Shown: positions 58,694 through 64,000 of the stretch, one piece after another | Layout of the letters: every line of letters starts with the position of its first letter | Numbering within the stretch: the first letter of the stretch is position 1 | Source of the DNA: Methanobacterium sp. | GTDB lineage: Archaea > Methanobacteriota > Methanobacteria > Methanobacteriales > Methanobacteriaceae | Assembly: GCA_016222945.1 (NCBI GenBank) | Contig: JACRPY010000006.1 | Coordinates: forward strand, 62,001-126,000 | Reading direction: 5' to 3' | DNA: 64,000 bases | The notes under the pieces: generated by a model | What the model was told of the DNA's origin: nothing | Databases searched by the model: none | The model's input: only the letters and a program-made list of their open reading frames with translations | Program-made: the position numbers and the translations under genes

Positions 58694-59446
58694 ATGAAAA
58701 TAGGAGTTTCAACATTAGCATTATTTCCTATGAATTTTGAGGAAATATTGAATTATCTAGAACAGATTAATGTGGAATATTGTGAAATAATAAAGGAATA
58801 TCCATATGAATGTGTAGATTATAAGCTTGTAAATTCTTATAATTTTAAAACAAGTGTACATGCGCCTCTTTCTGATTTAAATATTGCATCTTTAAATGAA
58901 ACCATAAGAAAAGCTTCAGTTAGGGAAGTGAAAGAATCAATGGATTTAGCTTCAAAAATTGGTTCAGATGTGGTGGTTGTGCATCCTGGACAAATGGCAT
59001 TTTTAACACGGAAATTTAAAACCCAAATAATGGACATGGCTTTAAAATCACTATATGAATGCTCAAAATATGCTGAAGAGCTTGGATTAAAGATGAGTGT
59101 TGAAAACATGCCTGATATGGAATGTATGATCTGCAAAGACCTTGATGAGCTCCATGAATTAACTGGGAAGATAGATTCATCAATAACCCTTGATGTTGGA
59201 CATGCACATAATATGGGATATTCTATCCATGAAATGCTTAAATATGATAATATAGGTCATATTCATCTAAGCGATAATGACGGCTCCTTTGATAATCATG
59301 ATGCAATAGGCAGCAAAAATATTGACTTTAAAACACTTTTTAATGAGTTAAAAGGCATTAATTTTGATGGTGTATGTGTAATAGAAGTTAAAAAACGAGA
59401 TGAGATTTTAAAAAGCCTTGATTATATAAAAAATTTAATTATTTAA
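58694..59446 (+). CDS. Xylose-isomerase-like TIM barrel protein
   Basis: 250 residues. SVHAPLSDLNIA, VVVHPGQMAFL, SVENMPDME, TLDVGHAHNMG and HIHLSDNDGSFDNHDAIG follow the metal-binding pattern of the AP endonuclease 2/sugar isomerase family. It could be a sugar phosphate isomerase/epimerase or endonuclease IV relative; the sequence does not settle which. Weak ribosome site. Confidence 0.8.
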   Translation: MKIGVSTLALFPMNFEEILNYLEQINVEYCEIIKEYPYECVDYKLVNSYNFKTSVHAPLSDLNIASLNETIRKASVREVKESMDLASKIGSDVVVVHPGQMAFLTRKFKTQIMDMALKSLYECSKYAEELGLKMSVENMPDMECMICKDLDELHELTGKIDSSITLDVGHAHNMGYSIHEMLKYDNIGHIHLSDNDGSFDNHDAIGSKNIDFKTLFNELKGINFDGVCVIEVKKRDEILKSLDYIKNLII

Positions 59447-59656
59447 TGAAATGTATTTTTCAAGTTATATATTCTAATTTATTCTAACTGTAATTTACAA
59501 TTATCATGTTTTAAGCCTTTAAATATCTTTAATTAATTATATTTGATTTATATTTTTAATCTCGTCTAATTTACGCATTTAAAAACGATAATTATTTATA
59601 TTAATTAAGATAATTAACATTTAAAGATATATTGTTTAATTAACGGGGGTTTATTA

Positions 59657-60163
59657 ATGGCGGATGAAAGAAATGTTTTTGTGGGTATTCTGGCAGTTAT
59701 ATTGGGATTGATTGTTATAACATTCCCTTTAATCAGTGTTTCAACATTAAATGTCCTTACAGGAATTGGTTTAATATTTGTAGGAATCTGGCTAATTGTT
59801 CAATGCATTACTATCTGGGAGAAGAATCCAGCTGCAGGAATATCTGACTTTATACTGGCTATTTTTGCTATACTGTTTGGAATAGTGTTTGTTGGGGATA
59901 TAAAGCTATTTGAATTCTTCACATTCTTAGCACTTTATATTGTAGGATTCTTTATATTTTTAGTAGGATTAGTAACTATATTTTCAGGTAAAGGAATTAA
60001 AGGAAAAGCTGTTGGTATTATAGGAATCATATTCGGTGTTATATACATAATAATCGGTACTTACATGGGAAATCCTTTCTTTTTAGCTGCAATAATTGGT
60101 GCTTTCTTGATAATTGCAGGAATAATGGAACTTTTGGATATGTTCGGGGAAAATAAAGAATAA
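59657..60163 (+). CDS. HdeD-like (DUF308) membrane protein
   Basis: 168 residues with six membrane segments, in the repeat pattern of DUF308: VGILAVILGLIVITFPLIS, GIGLIFVGIWLIVQCIT, ILAIFAILFGIVFVGD and so on. HdeD of Escherichia coli is a membrane protein of the acid-resistance island. Here the gene lies 68 bases before a glutamate decarboxylase, so the same partnership is likely. A TTTATATT at 59595-59602 may be the promoter of the pair. Confidence 0.83.
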   Translation: MADERNVFVGILAVILGLIVITFPLISVSTLNVLTGIGLIFVGIWLIVQCITIWEKNPAAGISDFILAIFAILFGIVFVGDIKLFEFFTFLALYIVGFFIFLVGLVTIFSGKGIKGKAVGIIGIIFGVIYIIIGTYMGNPFFLAAIIGAFLIIAGIMELLDMFGENKE

Positions 60164-60231
60164 AAATCTAAAATTATCTCCTAATAATTTTATTTAGTTA
60201 TTTTAAGTGGAATGTAGTGAAGGGAGAATAA

Positions 60232-61635
60232 ATGCTGTCTGGAAAAAAGAATTTGGATAAAATGAAGAAATCTGAAAAGGATGAAACTATTACTACTACC
60301 ACTACTTATGGAAGTAGATATTTCACTAAAAGCATTCCTAAATTTGAACTACCAGAAGAAGGAATGCCTGCAAGGGCTGCATACCAACTAATTCATGATG
60401 AACTAAATTTGGATGGTAATCCGTCGTTGAATTTAGCTAGTTTTGTTACAACATGGATGGAACCTGAAGCAGACATGCTTATCGCTGAAAGTATGGATAA
60501 AAACTTTGTGGATAATGATGAATATCCTCAAACACAGAAAATACAAACAAGAATAGTTAATATGCTTGCTAGATTGTTTAATTCTCCTAAAAACTGCCAT
60601 TCTATTGGAACTGGAACTATTGGATCTTCAGAAGCCATTATGTTGGCTCTTTTAGCTCATAAATGGACATGGAAAAAGCGTAGAAAAGAGGAGAGTAAAC
60701 CTTACAACAAACCCAACATTGTTATGGGGGCAGATGTCCATACAGTTTGGGAGAAGTTTGCCCTTTACTTTGATGTGGAATTGAAGCTTATACCTCTAAA
60801 GGATGATAATTATACGATATCAGCAGAGAATGTTGCAGCAGAAGTGGATGAAAACACAATTGCTGTAGGTGCAGTTGTAGGAACCACATTTACGGGACAA
60901 ATGGATCCTGTAGGAGAAATTAATGATTTATTGATTGAAATTAAGGAAAGTAAAGGATGGGATATTCCTATTCATGTTGATGGTGCAAGTGGAGGGTTTA
61001 TAATGCCTTTTATGTATCCTGATTTAGAATGGGATTTCAGGCTGGAACAGGTGAGATCAATCAATGTTTCTGGTCATAAATATGGGCTTGTATATCCTGG
61101 AATTGGCTGGTTAATCTTTAAAGATAAAAAAGACTTGCCTGAAGAACTTATATTCAACATAAACTATTTGGGAGGATCAATGCCCAATTATTCTTTGAAC
61201 TTCTCTAAAGGTAGCAGCACAATCATAGCACAATATTACAACTTTATAAGGCTTGGATTTGATGGTTACAAGGATATTATGCAAAATATGTCTGTAAACG
61301 CACATTATCTTGCATATAAATTAAAAGAATCAGGAAAATTTGAGTTGATAAATAAAGATGTTGAATTTCCGTTGGTAGCTGTAACATTAAAAAACTCTGA
61401 ATTTAGTGCGTTCCAACTTTCAGAAAAACTCCGAGAGAAAGGATGGATAATACCAGCATATACACTTCCTGCTAATGCACAGGATGTTACGGTCTTGCGT
61501 ATGGTTATTAAAGAAAGTTTCAGCAGAGATATGGTGGATTTGCTCTTTGAAGACATAATGGGAGCATGTAAAAAGCTGGAAAAAGTATATGTAGAAGAAC
61601 CAATGAAAGAAAAAGATCATTCCTTACTTTATTGA
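60232..61635 (+). CDS. gadB: Glutamate decarboxylase, GadA/B type
   Basis: 467 residues, the length of bacterial GadB. The PLP site is complete: [29 protein letters not shown] (Asp 250) and [11 protein letters not shown] (Lys 283). It decarboxylates glutamate to GABA, consuming a proton. It differs from the shorter MfnA tyrosine/aspartate decarboxylase expected in methanogens, so it was probably acquired. GGGAG site before the ATG. No GadC-like antiporter is in the window. Confidence 0.92.
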   Translation: MLSGKKNLDKMKKSEKDETITTTTTYGSRYFTKSIPKFELPEEGMPARAAYQLIHDELNLDGNPSLNLASFVTTWMEPEADMLIAESMDKNFVDNDEYPQTQKIQTRIVNMLARLFNSPKNCHSIGTGTIGSSEAIMLALLAHKWTWKKRRKEESKPYNKPNIVMGADVHTVWEKFALYFDVELKLIPLKDDNYTISAENVAAEVDENTIAVGAVVGTTFTGQMDPVGEINDLLIEIKESKGWDIPIHVDGASGGFIMPFMYPDLEWDFRLEQVRSINVSGHKYGLVYPGIGWLIFKDKKDLPEELIFNINYLGGSMPNYSLNFSKGSSTIIAQYYNFIRLGFDGYKDIMQNMSVNAHYLAYKLKESGKFELINKDVEFPLVAVTLKNSEFSAFQLSEKLREKGWIIPAYTLPANAQDVTVLRMVIKESFSRDMVDLLFEDIMGACKKLEKVYVEEPMKEKDHSLLY

Positions 61636-61684
61636 ACTTATTTTAACTTAAACTTCTATTTTTCTTTGTTTAACTATTATATTT

Positions 61685-61704
61685 CAGTATACGTCTCTAT
61701 ACTG
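61685..61704. repeat. Inverted repeat after gadB
   Basis: CAGTATA-CGTCTC-TATACTG, a perfect seven-base inverted repeat about 50 bases after the gadB stop. It may be part of a transcript end or a protein-binding site; the sequence alone does not decide. The remaining 218-base gap to npdG holds no gene that I can see. Confidence 0.35.
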
Positions 61705-61868
61705 CTTAATTAAAATAAAAAAATATATTTTAACATTATTTTTATAGAAAAATTAATAAAATTTATCATATTTCATGATTGAATAATAGAAATATTTATT
61801 TATGCTAAAAGAATTAATTCTAAAGAGAGATTATTAACTCTACTTGTATTTAAATGGGGAATTTTTTC

Positions 61869-62543
61869 ATGAAAATCGCAATAATTGGTGGAACAGGAGA
61901 TCAAGGAATAGGATTAGCACTGCGGTTTGTAAAAGCCGGCGAAAAGGTTATAATTGGTTCAAGAGACATTAAAAAAGCTGAAAACACTGTTAACATGATC
62001 AAAAATATGTTAGATGGTGATGAAGTCAACAATGTTACTAGTGGAACAAACGAAGATGCAGCAAAAGAATGCGAAATAGCCGTATTAACAGTGCCTCTTC
62101 AAGCTCAAATGGCAACCCTTAGAAGTATAAAGGAGATGTTAGAAAATAAAATACTTATTGATGCAACAGTTCCTTTAGACGGATGCCTTGGGGGAAAACC
62201 AACCAGATACATTGATGTTTGGCAGGGTTCTGCTGCAGAAAGATCTTCAGAGTTCCTTAAGGACAAAAATGTAAAAGTAGTATCTGCATTCAATAATATA
62301 AGTGCTGCAAGCTTGATTAACGATGATTGCGAGGTTCAATGTGATTGCTTAATTTCAGGGGATGACTTAGACTCTAAAAAAGAAGCAATGATACTTGCAG
62401 AGAAAATTCCAGGAGTAAGGGCTATAGACTGCGGCCCTCTTGAAAGTGCAAGGATTGTAGAAAAGATTACTCCTCTTCTTATAAATCTTAATATTAAAAA
62501 TAAAATAAAATTAGCAGGTTTAAGAATAACAGAATTAGATTAA
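61869..62543 (+). CDS. npdG: F420H2:NADP oxidoreductase
   Basis: 224 residues from ATG 61869, eight bases after GGGGA; an earlier in-frame ATG at 61854 lacks a site. KIAIIGGTGDQGIGLALRF binds NADP with IGSRD following; LIDATVPLDGC and VSAFNNISAASL match the F420-binding part. It transfers hydride between F420H2 and NADP, supplying NADPH for biosynthesis, for example for HMG-CoA reductase and AroE in this window. Confidence 0.93.
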   Translation: MKIAIIGGTGDQGIGLALRFVKAGEKVIIGSRDIKKAENTVNMIKNMLDGDEVNNVTSGTNEDAAKECEIAVLTVPLQAQMATLRSIKEMLENKILIDATVPLDGCLGGKPTRYIDVWQGSAAERSSEFLKDKNVKVVSAFNNISAASLINDDCEVQCDCLISGDDLDSKKEAMILAEKIPGVRAIDCGPLESARIVEKITPLLINLNIKNKIKLAGLRITELD

Positions 62544-62572
62544 TCTTAAATTAAATTTAAAGGGAAGTAAAG

Positions 62573-63160
62573 ATGAAATATATAAAAAAAACAGCTAAAG
62601 AAATAACAAAACATGCTCTTGCAGTTATTGATAAAATTGATGAAAAAGAAGTCTCTAATATGATAGATACAATTGTAGATTCTGATTGTGTCTTTATTGT
62701 AGGTACTGGAAGGTCTGAACTTGTTGGAAAAATGTTTGCAATGAGACTCATGCACCTGGGATTTACAGTTTATGTGGTGGGGGATGTTACAACCCCTGCA
62801 ATTAAAGAAAAAGACTGTTTAATTGCAATATCTGGCTCTGGAGAAACTAAAACAGTTACACTTGCAGCAGAAACAGCAAAAGAAGTTAATGCCAATGTTG
62901 TGGGAATAACTGGAAATCCTGAATCCAGATTAAGGAAAAGTTTGGATGTAACCATAAATATAAAAAGTAAAACAAAAGTACCATGGAAATATTATACATC
63001 CAATGTTTTAAAGGGCGATTATGATGATTTGACTCCTATGGGAACTCTTTTTGAAGACAGTACTCATTTATTCCTTGATGGCCTTATAGCAGAGTTTATG
63101 GCTCATCTCGGTAAAAAGGAAATTGATCTAAAGAGGAGACATGCCATAATAGAAAAATAA
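62573..63160 (+). CDS. hxlB: 6-phospho-3-hexuloisomerase
   Basis: 195 residues with a SIS domain: VGTGRSELVGKMFAMRLMH, VGDVTTPAIKEKDCLIAISG, and PMGTLFEDSTHLFLDGL. It interconverts hexulose 6-phosphate and fructose 6-phosphate; in archaea this runs backwards to make ribulose 5-phosphate with release of formaldehyde. The partner synthase is not adjacent. Confidence 0.9.
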   Translation: MKYIKKTAKEITKHALAVIDKIDEKEVSNMIDTIVDSDCVFIVGTGRSELVGKMFAMRLMHLGFTVYVVGDVTTPAIKEKDCLIAISGSGETKTVTLAAETAKEVNANVVGITGNPESRLRKSLDVTINIKSKTKVPWKYYTSNVLKGDYDDLTPMGTLFEDSTHLFLDGLIAEFMAHLGKKEIDLKRRHAIIEK

Positions 63161-63262
63161 AGGGTGATCATAATATTTCTTTATTTTTTTTATCCCTAAA
63201 TTGGTTATTATAACATTATATTATTAATTTCATCATTTATTTTTAGTTTATCAGGTGGAAAA

Positions 63263-63766
63263 ATGAATTCAGAGCTATCTGGAAAGTTAATAATTATCAA
63301 AGATAAAAAAGCAACCAAGCTGTATGAAAAAAGTCATTATGGAAACATGGCCCCTGAAGGGCTTCAGCTATCACTTATTGAAGCTGTTCATCTGGCTGAA
63401 AAAGGAAAATTAAACATTTTAAAAAAGGGAAAAACAATTTCATTAGATGAAATGTTTCAAATGCTCCGCAGGGAGGAATTAGAAACAAAATATCTTGTTT
63501 TCAGCGACCTTAGAAACAGAGGATATATAGTAAAAACAGGATTTAAATATGGCTCAGAATTCAGGCTTTATGAGAGAGGAAAATCACCAGGAAATGGTCA
63601 CTCAGATTATCTGGTAAAAGTAGTATCAGAGGATTATGAGATTAAGGCATCTGATTTTTCAAGTTATGTGCGAGTAGCACACGGAGTTAACAAAAAGCTC
63701 CTTTTTGCAGTTGTTGATGAAGAAAATGACATTACTTATTATAATATAGAATGGACACGTCCATAA
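63263..63766 (+). CDS. endA: tRNA-splicing endonuclease
   Basis: 167 residues, the short alpha4-type enzyme. Catalytic residues are seen: Tyr in FRLYERG, His in RVAHGVNKKLL and Lys in the same segment. The C-terminal VVDEENDITYYNIEW is characteristic. It cuts introns at bulge-helix-bulge sites in tRNA precursors. trpS follows about 100 bases downstream. Confidence 0.94.
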   Translation: MNSELSGKLIIIKDKKATKLYEKSHYGNMAPEGLQLSLIEAVHLAEKGKLNILKKGKTISLDEMFQMLRREELETKYLVFSDLRNRGYIVKTGFKYGSEFRLYERGKSPGNGHSDYLVKVVSEDYEIKASDFSSYVRVAHGVNKKLLFAVVDEENDITYYNIEWTRP

Positions 63767-63869
63767 AACTGATTTTTTATTAGAATATCACCATTATTTA
63801 TAAAATGAAAATGTAATGGTAAAATATAATCATTTTTATAAACATATATTCAATTTATCAGGTGATCAA

Positions 63870-64000
63870 GTGATAGATCCATGGAGTTCAGCCATAATCG
63901 ATTATGAAAAACTAACCGAGCAATTTGGAATCAAACCATTTGAAGATTTCAAAAAAGACATAGAAAACCCTCATATTTTAATGAAAAGAGGCGTTATATT
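63870..64000 (+). CDS. trpS: Tryptophanyl-tRNA synthetase, N-terminal fragment (cut by window edge)
   Basis: GTG 63870 with GGTGATC just before opens a frame that runs to the end of the window, 43 codons: MIDPWSSAIIDYEKL, then FGIKPFEDFKK and HILMKRGVI. This is the N-terminus of archaeal TrpRS. The order endA-trpS supports it. The catalytic part lies outside the window. Confidence 0.82.
   Translation, partial: MIDPWSSAIIDYEKLTEQFGIKPFEDFKKDIENPHILMKRGVI

Overview
The window reads as chromosomal DNA of a hydrogenotrophic methanogen of the order Methanobacteriales, most like a mesophilic Methanobacterium. The evidence is an AT-rich sequence, a methanogen [NiFe]-hydrogenase pair, thiol:fumarate reductase TfrB, F420H2:NADP oxidoreductase, class I HMG-CoA reductase, 6-phospho-3-hexuloisomerase, SepF, an archaeal tRNA-splicing endonuclease followed by tryptophanyl-tRNA synthetase, and a pseudomurein-type surface system (sortase plus a beta-helix adhesin with an LPLTG signal). 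Shine-Dalgarno sites of the GGAGGTGAT type are common. They often favour an internal ATG, or a TTG, over the most upstream possible start. I found no rRNA, tRNA, CRISPR array or insertion sequence.

Layout. 1-4.5 kb (minus): the edge of a large roadblock/LC7 protein, then a compact operon ferredoxin - V4R protein - hydrogenase small subunit - hydrogenase large subunit. 4.7-11.2 kb: sortase, MscS channel, RNase Z, NadC, an acidic histone-fold-like protein with a coiled-coil tail, a ZPR1 protein with a small membrane ORF behind it, a 2-phosphoglycerate-kinase-like protein and a small roadblock protein. 11.4-15.8 kb (plus): DUF1611 protein, SepF, DUF2226 protein, MinD and a second MinD-like protein whose P-loop lysine is arginine; this looks like a cell-division or spatial-organisation block. 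16-26.7 kb: housekeeping genes (PfkB kinase, TatD, GlyRS, dCTP deaminase, DUF1512, a SpoU-type methyltransferase, TfrB) with two tandem FilR1-type regulators and a HEAT-repeat protein.

27-34 kb: indolepyruvate:ferredoxin oxidoreductase iorAB and a PAS-PAS-GAF protein converge with a phenylacetate-CoA ligase - ACT pair, a plausible route for salvaging aryl acids into aromatic amino acids. 34-46 kb is more accessory: metallo-hydrolase, alpha/beta hydrolase, a large beta-helix surface protein, two CPBP membrane proteases, an MFS exporter, a 30-residue cysteine-rich peptide with a structured leader, a winged-helix regulator, an unrecognised 220-residue protein, a membrane-anchored CxxCxGxG protein and an FwdC-like beta-helix protein.

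46-64 kb is mostly core metabolism and RNA biology: AroD coupled to an S26-type peptidase, SucD, HmgA, a VIT1-type transporter, AroE, the protein-only RNase P homologue HARP, HisS/HisI, a PIN-ATPase-KH protein, an HdeD-like membrane protein next to glutamate decarboxylase, Npd/Fno, hexuloisomerase, EndA and the start of TrpS. The most notable items are the compact hydrogenase operon, the MinD pair, the histone-like protein, the cysteine peptide with its leader ORF, and the HdeD-GadB pair.
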